Origin: Lytechinus pictus | Lineage: Eukaryota > Echinodermata > Echinoidea > Temnopleuroida > Toxopneustidae | Direction: 5' to 3' | DNA length: 64,000 nt | Assembly (NCBI RefSeq): GCF_037042905.1 | Contig: NC_087254.1 | Span: 15,485,103 to 15,549,102, forward strand | Part shown: positions 22,561 to 43,505 of the stretch, one piece after another | How positions within the stretch are numbered: position 1 is the stretch's first letter | Layout of the letters: the number at the start of each line of letters is the position of its first letter | Program-made: the position numbers and the translations under genes | The notes under the pieces: model-generated | The model's database searches: none | Told to the model about the DNA's origin: nothing | Seen by the model: only the letters and a program-made list of their open reading frames with translations

Positions 22561-24590
22561 AAATTTGAAATGAATGAAAATTTTGATGATATAAATGATG
22601 CAGTAAAAAGGTGGAAAGAACTTATGCTAGAGGTTGTGGATAAACATATGCCATTTAAAACTTAACGTGTATAGAACAAACACTCTCCCTGGCTAAATGA
22701 ACACATCTTCAACTTAATGAAACAGAGAGATCGAATTAAACGTAAAGCTAAATCTAAACAAGAGGAAAGGTTATGGGTAGAGTATAGGCACTCAAGAAAT
22801 AAAGTCACCTATGAAATTAAAAAAGTAAAAAAAAAAATATTATTATGAAAAATTATGTCAAAATCAAACTAGAAATAAGTCTTGGAATGTATTAAAATAA
22901 TTTATATCAAATCGTAATATATCATCCGCCAACCATTCATGCACTGGTGACGCTTTCGATACTGCTAATAAATTTAATCTACATTTTGTAAGTTTTGCTA
23001 ACAACGTATCTATTGATGAAACGCAAGGTTTAACAGATTTTCATCAAGTACTTGATATTGAAGATATATTTACTTTAAACAAGATACAAGAAAGTGATAT
23101 TTTGAAAAAAATCAATACACTTAAAAACAAAAAGTCAGTTGGAGATGATGGTATATCTACATTTATTCTAAAGACTTGTGCAAATTAATTAGTTCCCTCA
23201 ATAACCTATTTGATAAATAAATCTATTGTAGACGGAAGAGTACGAGGTAAATGGAAAGTTGCCAAGATAATACCTTTACACAAAAAGGGGGATAAATCGA
23301 ATCCTGATAATTTTAGACCAATTTCATTTCTCCCATGTGTTTCTAAGTTACTTGAAAGGGCCATTCAAAAACGACTATTGCATTATCTTAATAAAAACCA
23401 AATCCTCATTTCTGAACAATCAGGATTTAGACCTAAACACTCAATTACGACAGCCCTATCAAAGATTACAGATGAATAGCTTCTTGCCATGGATAATGGG
23501 GATTATGCGGAAGCCGTCTTTTTAGATTTACAAAAAGCCTTTGACTTAGTCAATCACCAACTTTTATCTAAACTCTCTCTTCTTGGAGTTACTGGTAAAT
23601 CACTCGATTGGTTTTGAAGCTATCTTTCCGATCGCAAAATTAAAACTTGTTTGAATGATGTCTTTTCTTATGAATATATAATTTAAAATGGTGTACCCCA
23701 GGGGTCTATATTGGGTCCGCTTCTTTTCGTTATATTCATAAATGATTTGCCATGCTCTCTTCATAAATGTTCTTTTCATTTATATGCCGATGACTCTGTT
23801 TGATATTTCTCGGACAAAAATCTACTTGTGGTTGAAAGAACACTTAATAATGAACTGAAAAATGTTGCCAATTGGATGAGCAAAAATCGATTAAAACTTA
23901 ATTGTAATAAAACCGTAAGTATGTTTTTAGGTACTCGGCATATGTTGGCAAGACATAAAAATCTTCACTAACGCATTCGCGAAACAGATATTCAAATGGT
24001 AGAAAGTGTTAGATATCTTGGAGTTTTTATAGATAGGGAACTTAAATTATGGAATGTTCATTTTGATCACATGTGTTAAAAAATTGGTAAAATGATTGGT
24101 TTCCTTGGCAGACTTAGGCGATTTGATAATGAATCTAGATTAAAATTAATATATTCTTCGGTTATCCTTCCACACTTTGATTATGCTGATATTGTTTGGC
24201 AATCTGCATCTAAAATATATTTGAATTTATTGCAAAAGCTACAAAATCGTGCAGGAAGAATTATTCTAAAAATCGATCCATATTTGCATACTTCATACTT
24301 ATATATCCATGATATTTTGAAATGGAAGACTTTAAATACTCGGCAAAAGGAATATATGTACGTAATGATGTTTAAAGTTTTGAATAATTTTGCACCCGAT
24401 TATATGAAAACACAATTTTCTCGTAAATCATATCCATACTCTCTGCGTACAGAAAATCACCTTAGTCTCCGAAAACCAAAGTCAAATAGCTGTAAACGGA
24501 CATTTTTGTATATGGCAGGCAAGGTAAAATCACTTTGGAAAAATAAATGCAATATCCTCATCCATTCAGCAATCATATTAAGTTGAGATT
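22561..24590 (+). mobile_element. Plus-strand LINE (CR1/L2/Jockey-like) reverse transcriptase fossil, 5'-truncated
   Basis: Ordered reverse-transcriptase blocks are visible despite stops. A pre-RT region (ENFDDINDAVKRWKELM, about 22575-22625) comes first. RT1-2 is at 23230-23330 (KVAKIIPLHKKGDKSNPDNF, RPISFLP). SEQSGFRPKHSITTAL is near 23410-23460 and LDLQKAFDLVNHQLLSKL near 23523-23580. [20 protein letters not shown] is at about 23688-23747, YADDS near 23781, and the C-terminal PHFDYADIVWQSAS region at 24092-24584. In-frame stops fall at least after TDE (23478) and inside WF*SYLSD (23616), NGV (23684) and after YADDSV. The endonuclease domain and the 3' UTR are absent. Confidence 0.85.
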
Positions 24591-24814
24591 GAAGTGTTAT
24601 TTCTAAATTTTCTTTTGTTTTTGATTTACAAAAATAACGGTATCATCTGCATATAACAATATTTTATCAAGTGGCATATTAATAATTTCACAAATATCAT
24701 TGATGTACGAGCTAAAAATCAATGGCCCAACGGTCGAGCCTTAGGGAATTCCTGTTCTAACAAAGAGAGGATCACTTAAAATATCATCAATGGAGATATG
24801 TTGTATTCTAGCTG

Positions 24815-25408
24815 TTAAAGGACAAGTCCACCCTAACAAAAAGATGATTTGAATAGAAAGAGAAAAATCAAACAAGAATAACACTGAAAATTTTATCAAA
24901 ATCGGATCTGAAATAAGTAAGTTATGACATTTTAAAGTTTTGCAAAATTTCACCAAACAGTTACATGTACATCCTGGTCAGTATGCAAATGAGGGGACTG
25001 GTGACATTACCCACTCACTATTTATTTTGTATTTTATTATATGAAATATGAAATATTGGAATTTTCTCCTCGTTGTCATGTGAGCAAAGTTTCATTCCTC
25101 CCTTAACATTTTGATTGTTATAAAATTTTGTGGTTCAAACAAGATGGTCATAATTGTCAAATCCGTAAAAAATGAAATATTGTATAATTCAAACAATAAA
25201 AAACAAAAAGAAATAGTGAGTGAGTGACATCATCAACCCTCTCATCACTGAGTTGAGCATAGAACTGGTTTGGGGAAAATAAGCGACATTTTAATGTCAT
25301 AACTTTCTTTTTTCCATCCGATTTTGATGAAGTTTTCAGCACTATTCTTGTTTGATTTTTCTCTATTTATTCAAATCAACGTTTTGGGGGGATGGACTTG
25401 ATCTTTAA
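24815..25408. mobile_element. TTAA-ended palindromic MITE, copy 2 (594 bp), inside the minus-strand LINE
   Basis: It starts TTAAAGGACAAGTCCACCCT and ends GATGGACTTGATCTTTAA, with inverted halves as in the copy at 11679. It splits the minus-strand reverse transcriptase just upstream of its GSTVGPLIF motif, so it is younger than that LINE. Confidence 0.8.
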
Positions 25409-26520
25409 ATATGATTTGAACCAATTGTATTCACCATACAATAACATTTCTTTAGTAGTTTATCATGCGGAATCAGATCAAAAACTTTCCGAAGGTCTAG
25501 TAAATATAGCACCCGTTAAGTAACCAGATCGAGCTCATATTTTGTAAAATTTATTCAGTGATGTCAAGGAGGCAAGAATTTGTGGAATGAAATGATCGAA
25601 TTCCCGATTGATCATCACTGAGCAATGAACATGATGAATGGTCGTTTAAATATTGATACAACTGTTTTTGGTTTGTGAATACCCTTCTCTGGAATTTTCC
25701 CAACTACCGACAGAATCGATATAGGCCTGTGGGGTTGTGACGTGTCACCACTTTCATGTATTGGCATTATTTGGGCTGATTTAAAATAATTTGGAACACA
25801 ACCAGTTCTAAGTGAAAAATTAAATAATCATAGGTTAGAGATCCTGCAATAAGATCTGCAGCGTCTTTGATTAATCGAGGGTGAAGGTCATCGAGACCAT
25901 ATGCTTTAGTATTTGTATCAGTATTTTTAAGCTCTTTCAAAACAAATTCTTTCCCTTTTCTGTAAAACAGAATATCGTATCAACATTGGGTATATATCTA
26001 ATGCAAGGATCGTCTACATCTGCGTATGACCTTTGTGTGTCTGAATTACTAATTCCGTCTGTTAAAGTATTGAATATATAATTTAAAACTTTACCAATTT
26101 CATTTCTATTCTTTATGATTTTACCTTCAAATTCTAGATTAGATTTATCATTGGTTTTATTTTTTGGTAAAATCTCTTTTATTGTTTTCCATTTTTGTTT
26201 CAGATCACTTGAAAAATCTTTAAATTTATTGCTGAAATATTCACGTTTGATTTTTTTTTAATTCTGATTGTTTATTCTATCACGAATATGTTTATATTCA
26301 TACCAAAAGTAAATCATTTTCTCTACATCTCCATTAGATTAGAAATAGTCGAATTTAGATTTGTAGAAATCTCTGTCTCTTCTAAGAATTTAATATTCAA
26401 TTGTTATCCACAGAGGTTTTTTTTTCTTATACTAACATAAGGCGCATGTTTGTCATACAGTTCAACGAACTTTATCTTTAAAAGTTAACCACATCATATT
26501 AACGTTTTCAGTGTAAAGCA

Positions 26521-27600
26521 AAGTAAATTGGTAATAATTGAAAAAGTTTAGAAATCAAAAATGATTATTCCTATGAATATGACATTTTTCAGTCCTGTGA
26601 ATTGTGTATCAGATTCGCAGACCAAGAGGTCGGAAACGTAACCTTTAACATTTACCATTCATCTGTATGTTTGCTAGTAGGCTAGAGAGTACTGAATCAT
26701 GCATGCATTCATATATTATGTGCATATTTGACATGGTTGATAAATGACTTTATAGTGTGTTAGTGAATTTTGCATGCATATACAGTTTCTTGTTTGATAT
26801 AGGATAAACATGGACGGTAATGGATTCAATATTTTTAGTAAGAGGGGGGGGGGGGTGGGGGACAAATATGGATAAATTAATTCGTTTGTAATGTTCCACT
26901 TATTGGGGGGATGTAGTGATCAGCCCCATATCAGTGATATTCTTATAAGAATTCAAATATGATATCCAATCAATCATGTTGCAATCAACATGGCTTGATT
27001 TATTAAGATTAATAAAGTGTCCACCGTAAAACCTGTAAATTGCATGAAAAAATGCTGTTTGTATTTGAAAGTAATATTTAGGGAAATTAGTCGTGCGATC
27101 AAAAGAACAGATATATAGTGAAGGCTGGCTAATATGTGGATCATTCGAAACAATAATCATACCATAGAAATCAATCCCTCCCCCACCCTTTTTTATACTC
27201 CTGCCCCTCTCTTCCTCTACATCTCGTGTCTTATTTCATTTTGTATGGATCTCTCCCCTCCGCTCAATTATTCTTCCTCACGACCTTCTTTTTCTCCCTC
27301 CCCTTTCTCCTTTCTCCCTTTCGATCCCCCTTCTCTCTTTACTTCACTTCTCTTTACGTCTCTTTCAATCAATTTCTCTGACACACAGATACCTGACTAA
27401 TTATGAAATTCACACCTTGACACGGAACAACGCTCTTTGTGTATGTATGTGCATGTACAACTACTATTGAAATGGAGTAGATAACAGACCTGAAAATGCG
27501 TGCATTGGATGATAAGGACAGCACAAAACAACATTGCTTACGTTAATGGTATCTGAAATCATTTCATCCTTTCGACATGCATCTCATTGATGTTGTCAAC
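26521..27600. other. Intergenic interval upstream of the transporter
   Basis: No gene seen. A G run lies at 26845-26856 and a CT-rich tract at about 27174-27370. Some part may hold the promoter and a non-coding first exon of the transporter, since its ATG follows directly on a splice acceptor. Confidence 0.4.
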
Positions 27601-27611
27601 TCTACATAAAA

Positions 27612-27612
27612 T

Positions 27613-27653
<41 letters not shown>

Positions 27654-27724
27654 GCCACCACCACTACTACCACTACTATACTTCTACTACTACTTCCACT
27701 ACTACTACTACTACTCCTACTACT

Positions 27725-27822
<98 letters not shown>

Positions 27823-27990
27823 CTACTACTACTCCTACTACTCTACTACTACTACTACCACTACAACTACTACTACTACTACTTCAACTACTACTTCTAC
27901 TACTACTTCTACTACTACTTCTACTACTACTACTACTTCTACTACTACTACTACCACCACCACCACCACCACCACCACTACCACCCTTAC
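27612..27990. repeat. (CTA)n trinucleotide microsatellite, about 380 bp
   Basis: Long CTA runs with interspersed CTT, CCA and CTC variants, ending in a (CCA)n block at about 27954-27981. It lies 84 bases upstream of the transporter's start codon exon. Its open frames are composition artefacts. Confidence 0.95.
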
Positions 27991-28073
27991 AACTACTTTA
28001 TGTATTCCAAGATAATTCCCCATTAGATCATACCGATATGCTTATACTTTGGTGTGTTCTTTCTATCTACAGT

Positions 28074-37315
<9,242 letters not shown>

Positions 37316-37526
37316 CACTACACCATCATCGCATCCGAACAAAATAAGAGGTTGATTTATTCGTGTCCGGTGTTGACAACTACTGTTCTGGCATCGTGTT
37401 TCAAGTCGTGCTTTAATGTTTGGTGTTTGACGAATGCAGTAAATAATTCAGTGTTACCTTTTACCCGTGTGAAATATTGCGGTGACTAAAAGGTTTATCC
37501 CCTCCCCCTAAAATTTCAAGCGATTT

Positions 37527-37532
37527 AATAAA
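37527..37532 (+). terminator. Candidate polyadenylation signal of the transporter
   Basis: AATAAA 212 bases after the stop codon in AT-rich sequence, followed by GT-rich sequence (AATTTGTGGGTTCC). It is the first canonical hexamer after the stop; use is not proven and later signals exist (for example near 40188). Confidence 0.4.
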
Positions 37533-37696
37533 AAAAGCAACAATAATTTGTGGGTTCCATGACATTTTGCTCTGGCGACAATCGCTCCAGCGACAATTAC
37601 TCCGCTCTAAATTCCACACACTAATCGAAGGAGAAAATTCAACCCTGTGTTATACCCTACTATAAAACCTGACCATAATCATAACATAAAACCTTA

Positions 37697-38100
37697 TTTA
37701 TTTATTTATTTATTAGAAAATATTTATTCAGGATAAAAAGATCAGCTAAATTGCTGTTTTACATCAATGTCCTTATTTAACAGGGATAAAAAACATATAA
37801 AATTACAATAATATCATGATGCAAAATACACATAAATATTTAAACATAGCTACTAAAATATGATTTAAAAAATACTGTAAATAATTGTTAAGACATTGAA
37901 AAAATGAGATTACCTAGCTACTGAAATATGATAGTAAAATACTGTAAATAATTATATTATGACATTAAAAAAAAATGAAATTCAGTTCGAACTAGTTAAG
38001 TAATCACGGTAAGATAATCTGATAACACCACCCCAACCTTTCACAATGATGCTTCATAAAATTATGATAAGTATATTGCAACCCTAACCCAAGCCCTATA
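37697..38100 (-). mobile_element. LINE 3' UTR fragment, minus strand
   Basis: On the minus strand, TGTAAAACAGCAATTTAGCT and ATCCTGAATAAATATTTTC run into a tandem (AAAT)n tail at 37697-37715. This is the usual layout of the CR1/L2-group 3' end. No protein part remains. Confidence 0.55.
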
Positions 38101-38850
38101 CATCTTTGACGAAGCAACTGTCGCAGGAGCATTATGTCGTCTAACCGATACGTGATATATTGTTGTATATACTAAACACTAAAGTATTGTGGGTAAAAGT
38201 GGTAAATGCAACATTTAGAAAAGGTATTCGCTTCTCCAACCTTGTAAGTGTTGATTTAACATTTCATTTTTCAGCGTTTAAAATTGGGTACTTAATATTA
38301 TATGTGTACATAGGAAAGAAAACAGAGGAATAAACGAGTACGGTAGAAATCAGACTGAAATAAACAGTATTTTAAAGAAATTGAAAATATTATAACAGTA
38401 ATTTTAATTACCGAAATTCATCGTTGAAATGTATTCATATTGGTACTATGTGATAAAGATTAATGTTTAATTTGGATTATGTTTTTTCTCCTCAAATACG
38501 TATGCTTACTATACGAAACCTAGCAGAAACGTAGTGCTGGGGTCTTTCATACTAAATATCGGAAACATGATATAAAACTGATTAATAATCACTTTGCCAA
38601 ACCATTTTCTATATCTATCTAAAATTGATGATAATGCATTTATATGAATAAAATAATGTGCAATCATCTGAAAATATATTCATATCAAGGCGTATGGTGT
38701 TTAAAAGTGCAATGAAAAAGTACAGCATTTTAAGAAGTATTAAACATTTTTTGTATTCTTAATGTGGAGTGTTTGATGTTTTGATGATTAATCTGAATGC
38801 ATGTGGTATTATGATGGTGTTGGTGCGAGTGGGGGTGGGGTACACTCTGC
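38101..38850. other. Non-coding interval
   Basis: AT-rich, no gene or repeat ends recognised; could include alternative 3' UTR of the transporter. Confidence 0.35.
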
Positions 38851-39065
38851 ATTGCAGGGATTTAAAATCAATCCAGGTGGACTATACTTCGGGACCAATC
38901 GAATTCTGGATTAAATCTAAATCCTAAAAAATAGTTTTAAATCTCGAGGGATTTTAATTTAAACTCTTAGAGATTCAAAAGTGAACCTGTAGGATTCAAA
39001 CTAAATCCAGGATTCGATTGGTCCCTAACCACAATCCATCTGGATTGATTTTAAATCCCTGCAAT
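38851..39065. mobile_element. 215-bp palindromic MITE with perfect terminal inverted repeats
   Basis: The left end ATTGCAGGGATTTAAAATCA is matched exactly by its inverse at the right end (perfect for at least 25 bases). Inside are further paired words: GGGACCAATCGAATTCTGGA with TCCAGGATTCGATTGGTCCC. The entire element can fold on itself. The target duplication was not resolved. Confidence 0.85.
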
Positions 39066-40567
39066 TTAGAGAGAAGGGGTGGGGAACTGATTCAAAATGC
39101 ATGAATTCAGTACAATCCTGTAATCACCATTAGTTGTGTTGCATTCAAATAAGTTTAGCCAATCGTTTCTCTGTTTTTGGTTCAGCTTAATTCACAAAAA
39201 TATGCTGCATAAATGAACACGGGGAACAATTAATTCCCATTGTAGTATATATTTGTTTATTTTAGATGACTAGATTATTGTTGCACAAAATGTGTTATTC
39301 TGAATTTACAAGTAAATACCCATTATAAACATATTAGATATTATTTCTTCATGACTCGTTTAAACGAACGTGAAGAATAGTATCGATATATTAATATTCA
39401 ATTAGTTAAAGTATTATACATGTTATATGTTGTGCTTGTGCACTGGTTTTGAAATAGTGATTTATTTATGGTATTGGCACTTTTATGTATTCATCACTTT
39501 TTTATTATAAATTGTTATGAGTTGTAATTGTTGACCGTGTCAGAGCCATTTGTTGTCTTGGCTAGGGCAGAACAACTATTGACATTTTAAATGCGTACGT
39601 CTTTGTCCGGAATGTTCTATTTTGCAATCAATTTATAGAAAGACATTTTCCGGTGTCTATTCTAATGCAAGCCTTTAATTTTGGTTTGCTCTCTGAATGA
39701 AAACCCAACATTCCTTTCTATTCTTTTCTTTTTTTTTTATAAATAGATTATGATGTCGGGTATTGAAAGCGTATGTATATGCATATTTGTTTGGTTACCA
39801 TACCTATTTATGAATCTATATGGATTATGCAACGGTAAGTTGGTTTTAAACCCAAACAAATAAGTAAACGAAACCATACAACATCGGGACTGTACAATTG
39901 TTTTTCATTTTCAATTATATTCTTATATGACTGTCTAGAGCCTATATATCTTTGACCAATTCGTTACTAATATTAACTGTATAATTTGGTGTTGCAATCG
40001 TCAGCAAATGCATCAAATTTTACGCTGTATTTTCCCTGTGCCTGCATTTGCAAATATAGGCCTACGCACAAGAGTGGGTTGAGGAACGCTAGACCAACAG
40101 GTTAAAGACCATATGCATTTATAACTTGGTGTATATGTATGTTTTGCTATAACTATTAAAATTGTTGATATGGAAGATGAAAACGAATAAAGAGCTAAGA
40201 ACTTACCTGAGTGCCTCTCTGTGATTTTTCTGCCCGTCCTAATTGAGAAAAAGATGATTAGAAAACCACATTATATTTGCTATTGAAAATTGATGAAAGA
40301 TTGATATGTAAAACATATATATATATATAGCCGCCAATAGGTGTTCAATTTCTTTCAAATTAATTGGTAATCTTTACAAATGCTGCGAACGCAAGCAGGG
40401 CCCCTACTATGCTTACAAAATGGATATAGTTTCAAAACTAAAAACAGGTGCCTCAAATTATGCGAGTCTGAGAGCAATCGTCTGAGAAAGCAAAGCGGCT
40501 GAGCTATACCTACAAAATATTTCCCATACACGGTTAAAGTATCCGGAAGACTAATTTTGATAAATAA
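39066..40567. other. Non-coding interval
   Basis: No gene recognised between the MITEs. An (AT)n run lies at about 40315-40330. Confidence 0.35.
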
Positions 40568-40893
40568 ACCTCCATTGGCATAAATATGTGTGATCCCCAT
40601 AGAGATATGTACTAATTCCTCTCTGGTGATGTCACATGTGAACAACTTTCCCATTACTTTTGTATATATTTCTCTTCAACTGCCTCTTTTATCATATCTA
40701 TCAGTAGATAATATATTCTTTCTATGGCATGTAATATACAGATTTTCAAAGAATACATGATAAAGAGTTGGTATCACCAGAAGAAAGAGCAAAAAGAGAC
40801 CGTTTTTTAGGGTATTTTATAGTCCATCAAAGGGAAAGTTGTTCACATGTGACATCACAGATCTTTGTCGCATTGCCAATGGGAGGATCTCCA
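40568..40893. mobile_element. Palindromic MITE with CCTCCATTGGCA / TGCCAATGGGAGG ends
   Basis: The strongest paired words are GTGATGTCACATGTGAACAA (40627-40646) and TTGTTCACATGTGACATCAC (40839-40858), a perfect 20-base inverted match extended by ACTTTCCC/GGGAAAGT. A diverged relative is in SPSB3 intron 3 at about 48680-48940. Confidence 0.75.
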
Positions 40894-40914
40894 TTGCATT
40901 AGTGATCGCTATAT

Positions 40915-41187
40915 TAATAATAATAATAATACTAGCCAATTTTTATATAGCGCTTATCCCAGAATGGCTCAAAGCGCTTTACAGCATATTATTACCCCGG
41001 TCATTAGATTAATTTAAATCCCGCACGAAAAGTGCACAAAAATTCCACTCCCTGGGGAGCATTCCTTGCATTCATCGCAGCCTCATTATGGCGCTGGCAA
41101 ATTTAAACATACAATATCTTTCGCATCCTATCGACCGGGTACCCATTTAGCACCTTGGTCGAGAGTTGCAAGGTGCGGATTAACGCC
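40915..41187 (-). mobile_element. tRNA-derived SINE, minus strand, truncated by a hAT-like insertion
   Basis: The (AAT)n tail, TATATAGCGCTTATCCCAGA, GGGTACCCATTTAGCACC and GGTGCGGATTAACGC match the SINE at 31519-31883. The tRNA-like head is missing because the next element starts at 41188, exactly where CTTGCCAAAGGACGC should follow. Confidence 0.8.
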
Positions 41188-42782
41188 AGTGGCGTAACAG
41201 GCGGGGGGGGGGGGGGCAGGGGGGGCAAGCTGCCCCCCTGGCGGAGTTCACCGGGAAAATTAAAAAAAAGGGAAAAAGAAAAAAAATAAGGGGAGAAAGA
41301 AAGAAAGGAAAGGGAAAGGAAAAAAGAGGAAAGGGGGAAAAGGAAGGGGAAAAGGAAAGGGAAAAGAAAACTAAGAAAAAAACATAAAAAGGGAAAACGG
41401 AAAGAATTTGGGAAAGGGAAGGAAAGAAAAACATGTGAGAAAGAACAATTTCCCCCGATATACAAATACATTAGCATGATTAATAAGACAGGGAAATAAA
41501 TTAAAGATGACAAAAAGGCAAACAAAAGCGGGAAATGAAGGTAGAATGGAATGAAGCAAAATCTAAATTGGAAAATAAAGAAAAGGGACAAAATATTACT
41601 ACCGGGCTGCTGAGGATTTAAGATAACGAGCGGGAAGAAAGATGGATGGTATATAGCGTAATTTCGTATGACAGTCTATCATAAACTTGCTAAATCTCCA
41701 AAGCTACCGGGGGCTCTGTCCAAGAGTCAAGACCCCGTGCAGTGGGGGCTCTTCATCTGTAACCTTTAAAGGGCTCTATAACGGGCCCCTATATGAACCC
41801 CCATGCATTAAGGTTTGCGTTGAAGCACTGGCGTACGGGAGGTGGTTCCACAGCCAAAGGGAAATAAAAGAAAATGAAGGAGGCAGCGAAATGAGATAAA
41901 TGAAAAAAAATATATGACATGATATTTGCTATGATGTAAAAATCTATCACATAATTAGAATTTCATTTCAAAAGGCCATTTTTCTTTCTGGTTCGCTTCG
42001 CTCGCTGGCGACTTTTTACAAATTATCCCACATTTGCTATGGTGTGCCCCCTCAAAATATTTGGATGATTACGGTACACAACTGCACTGAATTTAAGTGT
42101 TGTGTGAAAGCTATATAAATATACACGCAATTTGATTAAAATTAGTGCCATCTGTAAGGTTTAAAATGGCTTTAATATCAAGAGGTGCCGGGGCTCCACC
42201 CCGGACCCCACTCATAAAGCACTATTGTATGGATGAGTTTGGACCATGGCCCCAAAAAGTTCTGCAACCAAACAAAAAAAAAAGGAGGAAAGAAAGAAAA
42301 GCAAAGGAAAAGTGTATAATATTTTTCTGAATACCACGTCAAAATCTATCTTCATGTTAGATTATCATGAAAAGGTTAATTTTTTTTATCTCGCTCGCTT
42401 CGTTCGCTCGGGACTTATATTTAGCTACTTCTTGCCACAAGCGCCATATTGGGCCCCCTCGAGCATATAGAGCTTCGCATTGATGCGCACAATCATAACA
42501 AAAATCCTGTTCAACGTGGCGTACAAAAAATATTATTATATTATCTTTTTAGCATTATGTCAAAATCTATTACAAAATTTGATTTTTGCAATAAAAATGT
42601 CAAAATTTTTGCTCGCTCGCTTCGCTCTCTCGCATATATATATATATTTGCCCGATACTCCATATATCGCCCCCCTCAAAATGTTTGCCTTATGACGCCA
42701 TTGTCTGTTCCATGATATGACCGGGAAATGTTTGGCTCTTGCCCCCCCCCCCCCCTGGCCACCGACCCCTGTTACGCCACTG
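41188..42782. mobile_element. Composite hAT-like non-autonomous element (CAGTGGCGTAAC ends)
   Basis: The left end CAGTGGCGTAACAGGCGGGG matches the right end inverse (CCTGTTACGCCACTG). Inside are three related modules (about 41830-42085, 42180-42480 and 42500-42782). Each contains TGTCAAAATCTATCAC-like wording, a GCTCGCTTCGCTCGC-like word (41994, 42394, 42613), CGCCATATTGGGCCCCCTC and an imperfect terminus. A polypurine tract fills 41260-41420. The flanks (ATTAACGC and ATTGGCAA) do not form a convincing target duplication. No transposase is seen. Confidence 0.7.
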
Positions 42783-42954
42783 ATTGGCAATATAATAGAA
42801 CATGTCACTCGTGAGCGAAAGTGTATTCTCTACAGAGACTGTATGAACTTGATTTGAGATTAATAAAGAGGCCCTTCTTGAATTAAGTCATATAAATTGC
42901 TATGGAAAAATACGTGAACAATGTAGAGATAGGACTAAAAAAATACATAGGGCT

Positions 42955-43056
42955 CGAACACCATCATCACCATCATCGTCGTCATCATCATCATCATTAT
43001 CATCATCATCATTAATATCATCATCATCATCATCACCACCATCATCAATCATTCAT
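42955..43056. repeat. (ATC)n trinucleotide microsatellite
   Basis: ATC/TCA repeats with a few CGT and ACC interruptions, 450 bases upstream of the SPSB3 start codon. Confidence 0.9.
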
Positions 43057-43505
43057 CAAATCAGTAACAACAACTTTTGTTCTACCTTACCAGTTTGTGT
43101 CATTGCTCTTTATCACTATCATTTTGATGGATTTCAATATCCCGTTGTGTTGTTATCCTTGTCATATCGGATTTAATGATTATTATTTATTCTGTTCTGC
43201 TAATGAGAACTCCAAGACAAGTCACGTGTATCCTCGCATGTTTGTAATAGATTTTATCATACAGGCGTTTCTAGAAAATCCACGCAACACGAATGCAAAG
43301 TGTACACGGGATTATTCGCGCATTCAAACGTAGCGCCTGCATTTCGTATAATTTTGTCAGGTGCACAGAAAATCTTAGCCTATACGGTATATTACATATG
43401 CTATTACATATCAGTAGCTCCAGCGCGCTCACCAGGTAAACAAGCCGGAAACGAGGTCAAGAAAATCGAAATATTTCCCCAGCGTAAACCAAAACTGGTG
43501 TTAAT

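Larger units (their letters stand above)
21171..26520 (-). mobile_element. Minus-strand LINE (CR1/L2/Jockey-like), decayed and broken by three insertions
   Basis: Read on the minus strand, fragments give a reverse transcriptase in order. LDLRKVFDLIPHDKLL is near 25480-25435. After the TTAA element is removed, GSTVGPLIFSSYINDIC (about 24745-24690) leads into YADDTVIF (about 24645-24620). The thumb/C-terminus, with VPHLYYCSIIWG and TKLQRAQNR, lies at 22560-22300, and LMMFEMINNLVPSYL at about 21960-21910. The 3' UTR runs to an AATAATAAATAAATAA tail near 21171. Many stops make it a fossil. Inserted into it are the array at 21978-22290, a plus-strand LINE at about 22561-24590, and the TTAA element at 24815-25408. 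The region between YADD and the thumb is missing at the plus-strand LINE insertion, so a deletion accompanied it or preceded it. Confidence 0.8.

Noticed and set aside
27587-28015. 142-codon frame of repeated Tyr, Thr and Leu
   Set aside because: It is a translation of the (CTA)n microsatellite; no splice context or domain.
41103-41591. 162-codon minus-strand frame rich in Phe, Pro and Ser
   Set aside because: It translates a polypurine tract inside the hAT-like element.
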